In this document: in pieces, positions 40,529 to 51,597 of the stretch
How positions within the stretch are numbered: the stretch's first letter is position 1
Layout of the letters: each line of letters starts with the position of its first letter
Assembly (NCBI GenBank): GCA_946403315.1
Contig: CAMIZK010000002.1
Location: 1 to 64,000, forward strand
DNA: 64,000 nucleotides
From: an uncultured Bacteroidales bacterium
Lineage (GTDB): Bacteria; Bacteroidota; Bacteroidia; Bacteroidales; Paludibacteraceae
Reading direction: 5' to 3'
Position numbers and translations under genes: made by a program
Notes under the pieces: generated by a model
Databases searched by the model: none
Seen by the model: the letters and a program-made list of their open reading frames with translations, nothing else
Told to the model about the DNA's origin: nothing

Positions 40529-40825
40529 TCCGATAGGGAATTGGTTCTCTTCGCTTCCCTGTCCTGGTGTGGTTGGTACGCCAGGACCGTCCATTTTAGC
40601 CCGATGAGGCCCGTAGGATGCCCCGTTATACGAAGCCGTACCATCGTCGTTCAGCATTGGATTGGACGAGTATGCGCTACCCGTTCCACGCATTGTGCTT
40701 GTCGATTGGAAGGATGCCTGCGGTGCCACTGCTCCGTTGAAGGTATTAAACTGCTGCGCCTTTGCCGGCAGTGCGAACACTGCCAGCATTACGATAACGA
40801 TTAATGTTGCAATATTGTTTTTCAT
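40439..40825 (-). CDS. Small secreted/anchored hypothetical protein with C-terminal TM and basic tail
   Basis: Signal peptide MKNNIATLIVIVMLAVFALPAKAQ; C-term IGDALLPLMLCALAYLIFRARKRAK. Confidence 0.75.
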   Translation of the reverse strand: MKNNIATLIVIVMLAVFALPAKAQQFNTFNGAVAPQASFQSTSTMRGTGSAYSSNPMLNDDGTASYNGASYGPHRAKMDGPGVPTTPGQGSEENQFPIGDALLPLMLCALAYLIFRARKRAKGERANG

Positions 40826-40864
40826 AACTTGTTTCCTTTCTTTAATCATATTCAACATTACTCA

Positions 40865-43800
40865 TTATTTAACCAAAGCACCATCCACGCTGTACATCCT
40901 TCCTCCACGGATAATGTAGATGTGGTCGTTAATAATCACTTTGCGCACCTTAGCACTTTGCTCACCGCTTGCCGGATCAATGTCCGTTATCACTTTCTGT
41001 ATCGGCGTTGTGCTGATAATGAAGCGCGCTTCGTTATCTCCAGCCTCAGCCGTGAACGTGTATGTGCGCATACTATCAATCGGAGTTGCCTCTTGCTCTT
41101 GCAGGTCATTGAGGTACAGCATCTCTTCTCCATCGTATTCGAAGCGGATCGTGTACTCGCTGTCTGTACCGGCACGGAAACCAACCACTGTTCCTTCATA
41201 TTCCGGAATAGCACTTACTGCATCGTAGCCGCCTTCCTCGTTGATGACATAGACAGAAGGTGAAGCATTACCGAAACTCATCTTCTTACCGTCCCAACCG
41301 TTATCGAATCCTTGCGAGAAGTCCTCACGAGAGAGGATGACCACGCGATCGTTATATACAGACCCCTCCGCACGGATCTTCATTACTTCCGGACGCTCTT
41401 CAATGCGCTTCGGTGCCTTCATCGGACCCGCTACAATGTCGGTGTGCTCACCGGAAGGACGAACGAGGTCGTTATAGTTCATCGTGATCGTACCTTCTGC
41501 ACCGCCGTTCGTTGTTACGAAGAATCCTTGCATCGGAGCAATTAACTCATTTCCGGTATATGGAGCAGAATTTATAGGCACCGTAACATATGTACCGGCT
41601 TCATCTCCACTTACATATTCCTCTGATCCGTTTTCTGCCATACCGGTGTTGAAGAGGTAGATGGTTGCAGGGGCAGAGGTAAAGGTCTCGGCAGTGAAGC
41701 CTCCGATATAGATCGGAGCCGTCCATGAGTTAGCCAGAACCATATCGGTGCTTGCTGCCATCGTTACGGACTTGCTCGTTGTCGGAACTAACGTACCGCC
41801 CATGACGTGCGTCGTAGCTTCGCTCTGCGTCAAACAGTAACCTGCGAACGGATCCAACTCATCACCACCTTTGACAACAGCCCAACCACCGTTATCCCAT
41901 TTATACATCCAACTGCCGTAGTAGTTATACAGAGGTATCGAACCCGTGAACGGAGTACCAACATACTGCCAGTTCCAAGTGCTACCGTCAATACCGGCTT
42001 TCGAGTACATCTGTACTGTTGCAGCACAGCCGTTGCTATTATTGAAGATCAACGATGCATTACCAGCGCTCGAGGACTCAAGCACAAGGTCTGCCTCTCC
42101 TGTCGCTGTTTTGGTGCTGCCATCCGTCGTCTTCTGTATCGTTCCATCAACCTCAAGACCTTTATTCGGTTGGATTGTCAACTTACCGGTCTTATCGCTT
42201 CTATTATTATAGATAACAATGCTCTTAGCTGTTGCATGTGCGATATCTACCGCAACCGATTTCTCGATCACTACATCATGATAGATCTCCGGCAGACTAC
42301 CGCCATCCCAGTTAGCAGGATCACTCCATAGACCGGTACTATTCGCATCTGTGAACCGTTGATCTACCAGCACACTACCGTTAACCAGTATCGGACTACC
42401 CAAACGGAAGCCTTTATCGCCGGATTGGTCATAAACAAATATCTTCACCGTTATCGTGCTGCCTGCAGCAAATACAGTCGGAGTGATGGTAAATGTGCAA
42501 GTTTTCTTAGCACCGTCCGGTATATCTGTCTCCTCAGTCGAAGTAACCGTTGTCGTTCCGTCAGATACGGTAACTATCGCACTGGCAGTATTGGTAATCG
42601 GTTGTATCGGCACTACTACACTGGTCACGCGCACTGGATAACTCGGCGTATTGAACTTGAGCGACATGTAATAGTTATCATCCTTACTCGTCGTAGAAGG
42701 AATACCGTAAATCTTACTACTCAAATCGGACTTATTGTTCGATTCATCGATGCTGTAACCCGTTGCCGAAATATTTGCATTCTTCGTCAACGTACTTGTC
42801 GGGTCGCCTGGGAAAGTCATATTAGGTACAGTTGTCCACGCACTATTCAAATTAATAGTCTGTTGCACCAAAGCCGGAACGGTGATATTGCACGTAGTCG
42901 TTGCTCCGCAATAATCGTCAACAGCAGCAATAGTCGCGGTAATCGTTGCTGTTCCGGAACCTACAGCCGTAATTACACCCGTGGATGCATTTACCGTCAC
43001 AACGTCCGTATTGCTCGAACTATACGTTACTGCACCGCCGCTGGTGTTATCCGTCAATGTCGGACGCGCCTCTCTCGGTTTTCCTCCATAAGCATAGATG
43101 GTGGTAGCACTATAGCTCAGCGAAGGATCAATGCTTGTGCATACAGTAACTGTTACTACATTAGACTCTACATCATCGCCATAATCTCCACTAACCACAC
43201 ATATATAATAATAGGTCCCCGCAGAAGTTTTAGTCTCTGATTTAGTCTTCGTACTCGATGCATCAGCTAATGAACTACGATTAGTTCCATCTTCATCACA
43301 ACTATACCAATGATATGTCAGATTCTCACCAGCAGCAACCATATCACTACCCAAGGTAAACTCTTCATCAATTTCAGCTTGGATTGTGATTTCCGGCTGA
43401 GTGGTAATAGCAGTATGAGTATGCCATTTTGCATAAATAGTCTTTGCCGAAGTAATAGTTGTGGCGGCAAAGTCAAATTCTGTTGAACCACCGGAAGCCG
43501 TTACCCAAGTATCAAACGTATAACCGCTTGCTGTAGGTATCTCACTCGGCGCTAAGATTAACTTACCACTTGGTACACCTACAACTGTAGACGGCATGTC
43601 ATCCGAAGGTTTGCCATCTGCATCAAAGGCTACATCGTAATGAACATCTGTTCCCGGAGTAGTGATAGTGATAGAAGTAATAGTCGTTAATCCCGAGCCT
43701 TGACGACCTAAATAAACCACATAGTCGGATTTATTGAGATTAGAAATAGTCACGGTAGCGGGATCTGATGCAGAATTGGAGTTTTCAGTACCACTTCCGC

Positions 43801-46800
43801 CTGAACCGGATATAGATGTCTCTTGTTTTACCACATATTTGAATCTCGTAGCAGTACTACCATTATCCACCGTGATTGTAATACTACCATTCACTCCGGT
43901 TACAGGAATTGCAATCCAGAAGTTACTACTCATATTGTTATTGCACCAAGTCATGGTTCCTGCCGACTGATCTACCACAAATGGTAGTCCACCATCACTA
44001 TTCTTATATGAATGGAAAGTGATACCATTATATTCTTCATCAACAGCATTTTTCTCTGCACAGATATTTGTTATTCCGCTCCAAACAGCATTACTAAAGT
44101 CCGTTGAGAACAAAGTAACCGGTGCAAGACTCTTCGGCTCCCAAACTGCCGTCAGCGTCACATCGCTTGCAGGCATAGTGAACTCTTGTCCTTCGAGGAA
44201 GAAAGTCGTGCCATCGTGCCAGCCACGGAAATCATAACCCGTCAATGTCATCGAGTTATCACCTTCAACCGTTACGGTTTCCGAACCATCACCGCTATAC
44301 TCCGTGTCATCCACCGGCAACGAACCCGTCGTTGGGGTCGTACCAGTATAGATTACACTATAGGTGGTTACGTCCTCAACAGCCGTTACGGTAATGGTAA
44401 TATCATCTAAGATATAATCACCATCAATCGTCAACGTACCAACACCGGCACTAACCGACCACGAATATTCCGTGCCATTACTAGCTTGGTCTTCACCAAT
44501 ATATACGGTCACATCGCTCGGCAATGTATATCCGCTCACAGCCGCAAACGTAAGAGTATGGTTCGTTCCGTACGTAGCAGCATTGGTTCCTGTAGTACCG
44601 GATTCTTTCGTCGCCTTGCTACCCGTCAACGTTAAATCTACGTCATACGTATTCGCCGTCCACGTAGCCGTATAGGTTGTATTAGCAGCAGGCATCGTTG
44701 CTGCCGGTGTCGGTGACCAAGCGTCAAAAGTATAACCCGTCTTCGTCGGTGTATTTGGAGCAGTAATAGGCGTTCCATATGCGACAGTACCGCTTGTGTA
44801 ATCGCCCGTCAAGACATCGCCATCCGTCGACCAGGTCAATGTGTACGATGCCGGCTCATAGTAGATACAGATATTGGAAATGGTTAGGGTTGTTCCATTA
44901 GTCTTGAATGCAAAATCATTATTCTCTCCAGAAGTTGGACGCAAAGATAGAGTGCCGGTTGAAAGGCTTCTTTCTGCAGTTACATCTTCAGTATGATCTC
45001 CGAAATCATAATAAGCATATTCATTGCTTTCCAAAAAATCATAATCTATACCTGTACTAGCAGAACTTGTTCCTACTGCTGTAATTGTGAGTTTAATTTC
45101 TTTAATAGTTCCTAAATCTCCTATAAATAAATGGAAATAATGACCATCACCCATTTCGAACTGGTCTCCATCAGTTCCTTCAATGTCATATCTTATTCCA
45201 TTAACATACTTGTCAATCCAAACTGCATCAGCAAACGTACTATTCGTTGTTTCGCACTTCTCTGCCAATTCATACCATTTTGCATAGAAAGTCTTATTGC
45301 CTGTTGCGCTTGAAGATATTGTAGTAACTGCATCACCACTGAAGCCACTGTTATCATACCAGCCTTGGAACAAGTAACCGCTCTTTGTTACATCCGTAGG
45401 CAGCGTTGCGCCTACACCGTAGGTATAACTCGTCACGTTGTTGCCTGGATTAATCGTACCGCCATTGGCATTCAGCGTCACATCATAAGTCGGCATTGTA
45501 ACCGTTATTGTAGCCGTTTCGTCTGCATCACAATAAGCGCCTGTAGAAGTTTGCACCGCACGAATGGTTGCGCTTCCAGCCGCAGAGGCAGAGAAACTAT
45601 ATCCATCCCCTGCAATTGTTCCGCTTGTTCCACCTGCGTTTGTAACTGTAAATGTAACACCATCCGTTGTGTTACTCGACGACCACAACGTCCGCAAATC
45701 CAATGCTGTTCCAAGCACCTCGTATGCACCATCACTCAGCGATGCAGATGGATTGGTACACGCCGCTGTCTCTGAGATTGCGATACGCTTAAGGGTAACT
45801 GATTTTTTGTTTCCTTCGTCTACTGTAAAGGTTATAGTTACCATTGTTCCCGCCTTAACTTCATAAGACGGATTATTTCCTGCACTAATAGATGTGTTGC
45901 TGTGATCAACCGAGCTTTGATCCGTGTAACTAATCTTACATGAAGAACTAGAACCTATTCCACCGATAGACACTTCCACATCCGAATCATATTCTACAAA
46001 GAATTTAATGGTACTATTGTTTGTCTTCATCTTCCATCCCTTGTAATCATCTCCATCGCCTTGAGGAGTACCATCCGTTCCCTCAAATTGAATCTTACTA
46101 CCGCTGAAGAACAAGTTATCTATGCGGAAAGCATCATAAGAAACTTCGCTGGTTGTCACCGTCATACCTGGAGATGTACCCACCGTTAAGTGTCCATCGA
46201 ATTGGTACGTTCCGCTGGCATACAACTTAGTCCACTGCGCATAGTATGTTACATCCGCAGCCGGCATGTAGCCTGTATAATCATCGCCAGAACCATTTGA
46301 GGCTGACTTCCAACCAGTAAATGTGTATCCGTCACGAGTAGGATCATTCGGCGCCATGATGGCTGTTCCATAACCCGTCGAACCGCTCGTGTAGGTTCCA
46401 CTCATTGCATCACCACCGTTTGCATTCCATGCCAATGTATAGTTAACCGGCGTCTGTGTGAAGTTGGCACGGACGGTAATTGCACCGGTTACTGTGCCAG
46501 GCAACGATGTTCCATCGCTCTTGGTCCAGTTATTGAAGGCATAGCTATACTGAGCGGTTGAGCTGTTTTCTGTAGCCGTTACCGTCGTACCACCTACCGT
46601 CAGTGTATTACTGCTCGTATAAATCGTGGAACCCGAACGCACATTGCTGATACTTGTTACATCAACCGAACCGTAACCATCCGTATTCGTTGCACTTACT
46701 GTATAACGGGTCACATCCGGCAAACGGAGCGAGAAACCACGGAATTTGTGGCCGTGGCTACCTTTTGTTATACCTGATACCTCAATAAAATACTCTTTAT

Positions 46801-49800
46801 CGTCATCTAATTCAAAACGAAATACATGTATAGATTGATCCGTGTAGCTATCTAATGTCTGCGAAGCACCATTAATCTTAACTGTAAAAATCTCGTCAGG
46901 ATATTTATCAGGATTATATAGACTACCGCAGAAAGCGAACTCGTCGTATCCCTTAACGCGTAAGCGAACATATGAGGCATCGTTAATGTACGCGTAGTGT
47001 GAATTTTTTATACGCTTTGTACTTCCAGAAAACTCATCATTATTCAAACTTCCAACACTTCCTTCAAATGACTTAGCATAGAACGAAACCCATCCATCAC
47101 CCTTAATTTCCGTAGTAGCGGCACCTGTTGTAAACATCGCATAACCATCTGGAATAGTATCTTTCGATCCTGCATACAAGGCTCCCTTACTATCTTGCAG
47201 GGTTACCATGTAGACCTCATAGTCATGAGCAGATCCACTGACTGTCTTATTCTTCAGCGGTCTTCCATAACCATCATTTGCTTCTGGTTTCTCATAGGTT
47301 CCCGGTTGATGCAAATCCAGTTCCACCCAACGGGCATACAAAATAATGTCATCGTCGTAATCTGTCGCACCCAAACTGGTCACGGCATCACCCGTACAAC
47401 TTGAACTCGTGTACCATCCAGCAAAAGCATAGCCTGTTTTAGTCGCCTTTTTTAATGCCGTTGCCGAACCATATGTATGACTCGTCGGATGACCGTCTGC
47501 ATGTGTTCCACTGAATTCCGTATTCCCGCCATCCTTATAAGTAATTGAATAGCTCTGCTCCGTCCAATGAGCCGTCAGCGTACAATTCGATGCTTTGGTC
47601 CATTTGCCACTTGTGATATATCCTGTCACATTATCTGCTGCAAACGATCCATCTGCGTTCAGCACTTGAGTCTCACCGTCATAATATCCAGTACAACGAT
47701 ATCCCGTGTTACCCGACACAGCCGTAAACGATGCATATGTAGTTGCATCATAATTAATCGTTGCCGACCGATTTGCCGTGCCGTTAGTACCCTTTGCCAA
47801 TGTCACACTTATCGGATTGGCCGTCCATGTAGGATAAAGCGTAACATCTGCATTACCGGTGTAAGATCCGCTCAAGGAATAACTCGTACCACCTGTACCG
47901 GATGGGTCTGTATTCCATGCTGTCTGCGTATATCCCGTACGGGTGAAGGTAACTCCGAGTAAGGTCTTGCTAATACCATAAATCTTTTCATCTGTGGTAT
48001 TATCTCCAGTACCATTACTTCCCTTGTTGTATGAAATAGTATATACATCCAATGCTTTATAATACAATGCCGTCGGAGTGTGCTTCGTACTATTCTTTGA
48101 ATCATCCAGATTATAGACCGTGTAGGCATCTACCGACATCGTGTATGTCGTGTTGTTGCTCAATGATCCTTTCGAATACGTATTTCCTTCTCCTGCTTGT
48201 TCGCTTGAATCATCTACTTTAAAATCATAGTTGATGGTCATATTGCCATCTGCGACAGCCTTTAAAGCAGATGCTTGTACATTAATAGTTCCCGTTGTCG
48301 GTACCAAGTACGGATTTTCCGAAGTACCATCACCGCTTGTTCCTGCAATCACAGAAGTACTATTATCCGTAAACGTCTCAGAAGTAGTAGGCGGACAATA
48401 AGTGGTCCAACCTGGTGTCCACGGACTACATGCGCTTTCATTCCCCACTTCTTCCGTTAAGCAGTTTTGGAGAGAAGAGGATCTAGTATTTACATGAACT
48501 AAATTATTGTAACACCATTGTTCTCCATGATTGCTTGGGTTCATTCGCATTAATTGTACCTTACCCACCTTGTCATTGTTAGGCACTGTTACATAATACA
48601 CCCACGATTCAACAGGATTCTCACTAAATAGATAGGAGATTTCTGTATCACTATCATATTTCTTGAAATAGAATTTTGTATGATATGGAGCAGCTTGCCA
48701 GTTCGTTTCTCTTCGTCCATCAAAATACAAGATGGTATTCTTGGTTAAACGCTCATCAGGATAGTACAATGCCTTGAATTTATGGGACGATTTATCATAC
48801 TTCATCGCATATTCACCCACCTCGGTGGTAGATGTAATATTGCTGTTTCCATTATTGTCATATAATTGCTGTTCTGAAGTTCTAGTCGCTGTAAGCGTCC
48901 AACCGCCTCCCATATTATCAAAACTATAATATGTCTCTCCTTGCAAAATCTTAAACCCATATGTATGAGAAGTCTCGCCTAAGGTAAAATATGTCACACC
49001 CACATTGCCGTCATAATCACCAAACACATTAGCATCCGGATCCCAATTATTGAAGTCACCTATCAGCGCAGGATCTGGCGCGTATTTTGCCCAACTACCA
49101 TTGTATCTACTACTAACAGCTGCACTTGTATTCTGGATATACATGTTCTTTCCGACTTCAGGAGTCTGGTCTGCCGTTTGTTGACCATACCATCCAGACC
49201 CCGTCTCAAGAGTTGCAGCCGTGCCTCGGGTAAATTTAACTTTCGTATATTCTTTGCCGATACCAGGTACTGTAAATTTATATATAGCACTAGCCTCGTT
49301 CCAATTTCCAGAAACTTTATCGCCATAAGTTGACCATGCTCCTTCTGTATCATTCCAGAAATAGGCATAAATGTTACCCTTACCACTATCGCTCACTTTC
49401 CATAAACAACTCAATCCACTAATATTTCCGCTTGCATCCTTAAAGAATATCGTCTGTCCGGACTTGAACGTTCGAGCTGAAGAAGCAGCTGTTACAACTA
49501 TACTTGTTATATAGTTTCCATCTCCACTATGAGTTGAATTATAGAATCCATAACATCCGGCTGGTAGAGTTGCACTTACAGAGGTCGAACCTGTAGAGTT
49601 TTTTTCTAGTTCTCCAGTTATCGAAGAAACAGTAGATGCCTCATTGGAATAGTATGTCGCGCTAGTTCCACTATTATCATATTGAGAAACTATAGCGACA
49701 AAGTCTGCATTAGAAATGGGTTTTATGTCCCAAGTGTCAGTACGAGTAGAACCCGATGTGTTTTTTAGAGAAAATGAAATAGTTGATGAGGAAGATATTT

Positions 49801-50143
49801 TAAAAGCTACAAAAACATTTTTACAATTGATTCCTCCATTCACTGTTACCCCAGATCCATTGCGCCCATAGTATATATTGTTGCACATTCCAAATGTTTT
49901 GGAAGATCCACTAGCTGTTGCAGATGTCATATTGTATGTTCCAGCATCCAAAGCTACCACAGACGTTCCCCATGCCATGCCGATATTGGCGATACTCATC
50001 ACGAGTACGGCAAAAAGTAGCATAAGAGTTCGACGAAGATAGGACATAAGTCCAATCCGATTCTCTCTCGTTAGTGTCTCGCTAGTCTGATTTGGACTAG
50101 CTTCCGTCCCAAATGACTGATTAAAAAGTAAATGTTTTTTCAT
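40865..50143 (-). CDS. Giant (3092 aa) secreted repeat protein with Listeria-Bacteroides (InlB B-type) repeats and BIG2-like domain
   Basis: Signal-like LRRTLMLLFAVLVMSIANIGMAWG; about nine units such as TLNANGGTINPGNN...GYLFQGWYDNSGFSG...KTFYAKW; SSSNTDVVTVNASTGVITAVGSGTATITATIA; C-term HIYIIRGGRMYSVDGALVK. Confidence 0.93.
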   Translation of the reverse strand: MKKHLLFNQSFGTEASPNQTSETLTRENRIGLMSYLRRTLMLLFAVLVMSIANIGMAWGTSVVALDAGTYNMTSATASGSSKTFGMCNNIYYGRNGSGVTVNGGINCKNVFVAFKISSSSTISFSLKNTSGSTRTDTWDIKPISNADFVAIVSQYDNSGTSATYYSNEASTVSSITGELEKNSTGSTSVSATLPAGCYGFYNSTHSGDGNYITSIVVTAASSARTFKSGQTIFFKDASGNISGLSCLWKVSDSGKGNIYAYFWNDTEGAWSTYGDKVSGNWNEASAIYKFTVPGIGKEYTKVKFTRGTAATLETGSGWYGQQTADQTPEVGKNMYIQNTSAAVSSRYNGSWAKYAPDPALIGDFNNWDPDANVFGDYDGNVGVTYFTLGETSHTYGFKILQGETYYSFDNMGGGWTLTATRTSEQQLYDNNGNSNITSTTEVGEYAMKYDKSSHKFKALYYPDERLTKNTILYFDGRRETNWQAAPYHTKFYFKKYDSDTEISYLFSENPVESWVYYVTVPNNDKVGKVQLMRMNPSNHGEQWCYNNLVHVNTRSSSLQNCLTEEVGNESACSPWTPGWTTYCPPTTSETFTDNSTSVIAGTSGDGTSENPYLVPTTGTINVQASALKAVADGNMTINYDFKVDDSSEQAGEGNTYSKGSLSNNTTYTMSVDAYTVYNLDDSKNSTKHTPTALYYKALDVYTISYNKGSNGTGDNTTDEKIYGISKTLLGVTFTRTGYTQTAWNTDPSGTGGTSYSLSGSYTGNADVTLYPTWTANPISVTLAKGTNGTANRSATINYDATTYASFTAVSGNTGYRCTGYYDGETQVLNADGSFAADNVTGYITSGKWTKASNCTLTAHWTEQSYSITYKDGGNTEFSGTHADGHPTSHTYGSATALKKATKTGYAFAGWYTSSSCTGDAVTSLGATDYDDDIILYARWVELDLHQPGTYEKPEANDGYGRPLKNKTVSGSAHDYEVYMVTLQDSKGALYAGSKDTIPDGYAMFTTGAATTEIKGDGWVSFYAKSFEGSVGSLNNDEFSGSTKRIKNSHYAYINDASYVRLRVKGYDEFAFCGSLYNPDKYPDEIFTVKINGASQTLDSYTDQSIHVFRFELDDDKEYFIEVSGITKGSHGHKFRGFSLRLPDVTRYTVSATNTDGYGSVDVTSISNVRSGSTIYTSSNTLTVGGTTVTATENSSTAQYSYAFNNWTKSDGTSLPGTVTGAITVRANFTQTPVNYTLAWNANGGDAMSGTYTSGSTGYGTAIMAPNDPTRDGYTFTGWKSASNGSGDDYTGYMPAADVTYYAQWTKLYASGTYQFDGHLTVGTSPGMTVTTSEVSYDAFRIDNLFFSGSKIQFEGTDGTPQGDGDDYKGWKMKTNNSTIKFFVEYDSDVEVSIGGIGSSSSCKISYTDQSSVDHSNTSISAGNNPSYEVKAGTMVTITFTVDEGNKKSVTLKRIAISETAACTNPSASLSDGAYEVLGTALDLRTLWSSSNTTDGVTFTVTNAGGTSGTIAGDGYSFSASAAGSATIRAVQTSTGAYCDADETATITVTMPTYDVTLNANGGTINPGNNVTSYTYGVGATLPTDVTKSGYLFQGWYDNSGFSGDAVTTISSSATGNKTFYAKWYELAEKCETTNSTFADAVWIDKYVNGIRYDIEGTDGDQFEMGDGHYFHLFIGDLGTIKEIKLTITAVGTSSASTGIDYDFLESNEYAYYDFGDHTEDVTAERSLSTGTLSLRPTSGENNDFAFKTNGTTLTISNICIYYEPASYTLTWSTDGDVLTGDYTSGTVAYGTPITAPNTPTKTGYTFDAWSPTPAATMPAANTTYTATWTANTYDVDLTLTGSKATKESGTTGTNAATYGTNHTLTFAAVSGYTLPSDVTVYIGEDQASNGTEYSWSVSAGVGTLTIDGDYILDDITITVTAVEDVTTYSVIYTGTTPTTGSLPVDDTEYSGDGSETVTVEGDNSMTLTGYDFRGWHDGTTFFLEGQEFTMPASDVTLTAVWEPKSLAPVTLFSTDFSNAVWSGITNICAEKNAVDEEYNGITFHSYKNSDGGLPFVVDQSAGTMTWCNNNMSSNFWIAIPVTGVNGSITITVDNGSTATRFKYVVKQETSISGSGGSGTENSNSASDPATVTISNLNKSDYVVYLGRQGSGLTTITSITITTPGTDVHYDVAFDADGKPSDDMPSTVVGVPSGKLILAPSEIPTASGYTFDTWVTASGGSTEFDFAATTITSAKTIYAKWHTHTAITTQPEITIQAEIDEEFTLGSDMVAAGENLTYHWYSCDEDGTNRSSLADASSTKTKSETKTSAGTYYYICVVSGDYGDDVESNVVTVTVCTSIDPSLSYSATTIYAYGGKPREARPTLTDNTSGGAVTYSSSNTDVVTVNASTGVITAVGSGTATITATIAAVDDYCGATTTCNITVPALVQQTINLNSAWTTVPNMTFPGDPTSTLTKNANISATGYSIDESNNKSDLSSKIYGIPSTTSKDDNYYMSLKFNTPSYPVRVTSVVVPIQPITNTASAIVTVSDGTTTVTSTEETDIPDGAKKTCTFTITPTVFAAGSTITVKIFVYDQSGDKGFRLGSPILVNGSVLVDQRFTDANSTGLWSDPANWDGGSLPEIYHDVVIEKSVAVDIAHATAKSIVIYNNRSDKTGKLTIQPNKGLEVDGTIQKTTDGSTKTATGEADLVLESSSAGNASLIFNNSNGCAATVQMYSKAGIDGSTWNWQYVGTPFTGSIPLYNYYGSWMYKWDNGGWAVVKGGDELDPFAGYCLTQSEATTHVMGGTLVPTTSKSVTMAASTDMVLANSWTAPIYIGGFTAETFTSAPATIYLFNTGMAENGSEEYVSGDEAGTYVTVPINSAPYTGNELIAPMQGFFVTTNGGAEGTITMNYNDLVRPSGEHTDIVAGPMKAPKRIEERPEVMKIRAEGSVYNDRVVILSREDFSQGFDNGWDGKKMSFGNASPSVYVINEEGGYDAVSAIPEYEGTVVGFRAGTDSEYTIRFEYDGEEMLYLNDLQEQEATPIDSMRTYTFTAEAGDNEARFIISTTPIQKVITDIDPASGEQSAKVRKVIINDHIYIIRGGRMYSVDGALVK

Positions 50144-50180
50144 TGTATTTAAGTGTTTTTTATGTTATTCTATTTTGGGT

Positions 50181-50346
50181 TCTCGCAAGGATGCGAGAAA
50201 AATGCGCGGTGTTTTTGGGTGTCGGATGGGATCCGACCTAAGGGACAAACGCTTTTTTATTGTCGGATGGCATCCGACGTAATAAACGAAGGCCTTATAT
50301 TGTTCTTATTGTACTGTTCTTAGATTGTTGTCGGGACATGGTCCCG
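50181..50346. repeat. Cluster of four short hairpins upstream of the giant gene
   Basis: TCTCGCA-agga-TGCGAGA (50181-50198), GTCGGAT-ggg-ATCCGAC (50221-50237), GTCGGAT-ggc-ATCCGAC (50262-50278), CGGGAC-atg-GTCCCG (50332-50346). Confidence 0.85.
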
Positions 50347-50510
50347 TGATGGTCCTGTTCTTAACTTCACTTTCGTTGCGTACGATTATTACTTATCCTC
50401 ACATTTGTTCGGAACGATTATTGCTTAACGAAAAAGACTATAAACAAATCTGACACAAAACTTTCGTTTCATGTCAGACTGAATTGTATAAATAATGTAG
50501 GGAATTATGC

Positions 50511-50927
50511 TTAGTATCTAATTCCGGATAATAGAACCAAGAACTCTTGATACGTCATAATTACGGTGTCACGATGTTGCTTTAGCACTAATAAATCCTT
50601 ATCTCCTGTTACAATCATACTTGCCTGTATAGCTTCGGCCATTGCCAATAGATATGCGTCTTTCGCATCGCGGATAGAGGATTCGACCGCAGGATAGTCC
50701 TCAATCGGATAGCATCTCGTTCTCATCAACTCCCACATTGCTTCTATCGCCTCATGGGATATATGTTCGCGAATCTTCGGACGAGACAATACTGATTGTA
50801 TCTCCGCTACTTGCTCCGGAGAAACAAAAACCTTAACGTCCGCATTGTCAAACACGGATGCAACACTCTGCAACTGCTTCCCGAATAAGAAGGAAATCCA
50901 AATATTAGTATCCAATATGACGTTCAT
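50511..50927 (-). CDS. PIN domain toxin
   Basis: MNVILDTNIWISFLFGKQL; RDAKDAYLLAMAEAIQASMIVTGDKDLL. Confidence 0.9.
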   Translation of the reverse strand: MNVILDTNIWISFLFGKQLQSVASVFDNADVKVFVSPEQVAEIQSVLSRPKIREHISHEAIEAMWELMRTRCYPIEDYPAVESSIRDAKDAYLLAMAEAIQASMIVTGDKDLLVLKQHRDTVIMTYQEFLVLLSGIRY

Positions 50928-50928
50928 C

Positions 50929-51123
50929 TTACTTTCTATATCGAACGGCATCTACTTCTGCTTGGATCTCTTCATCTGTCAGCGCAGCATCGTTTCTTGA
51001 GCACGCCTCAATGAAACGTGCAACAGGATTGCGACGACTCTCAATAGTCCATCCCATACGACTAGCAAACTGCATTATCAGCGCAACGTCTGTTGTCGGC
51101 ATTTTTAATACTACATCTTCCAT
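50929..51123 (-). CDS. Putative antitoxin of the PIN module
   Basis: 64-aa ORF directly upstream of and co-directional with the PIN gene; TACCTTTG promoter at 51154-51161 (minus). Confidence 0.7.
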   Translation of the reverse strand: MEDVVLKMPTTDVALIMQFASRMGWTIESRRNPVARFIEACSRNDAALTDEEIQAEVDAVRYRK

Positions 51124-51597
51124 ATATCGTTGTTTTTTTTACCTTTGGCGCTGCAAAGGTACTGCTTTTTTTTGACATATGCAAGACTTACCTACATTTT
51201 TTCAGTCTTTTTCAATAAATCAAAGATCTTTTTGCCGTCTTTTCAGTCCTCGGCCTGACTTTACCTCTACCCACACGGCAAAACAAGCGACAATGCTTCA
51301 TTGCCACTTACTCACACACTTTAAACTGCCTAATCGACTAACGAATACACCCTTATTTTGATGGGGGGGGTATTCGCAGCTTATCAGATTAAAGTTAATC
51401 ATTTGTAACATGATTTTCGTGTTTTTTATGCTATTCCGGTTTGATTTGTAAGCCCATTTTTCGCACGTACATACGTACGAAAGAGTTATGCGCATACAAA
51501 ATTGGGTGCAAAGTTACAACAAAAAAAGCAATTTTGCAAATTTTACTTTACAAAAAAATGCCATTTTTGTTAATTTTTTACAAAAAGTACAGAAAAT

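Noticed and set aside
42359-43240. 293-aa and other plus-strand ORFs opposite the giant repeat protein
   Set aside because: Arise from low stop density opposite Thr/Ser/Gly-rich repeats; no promoter or family signal.
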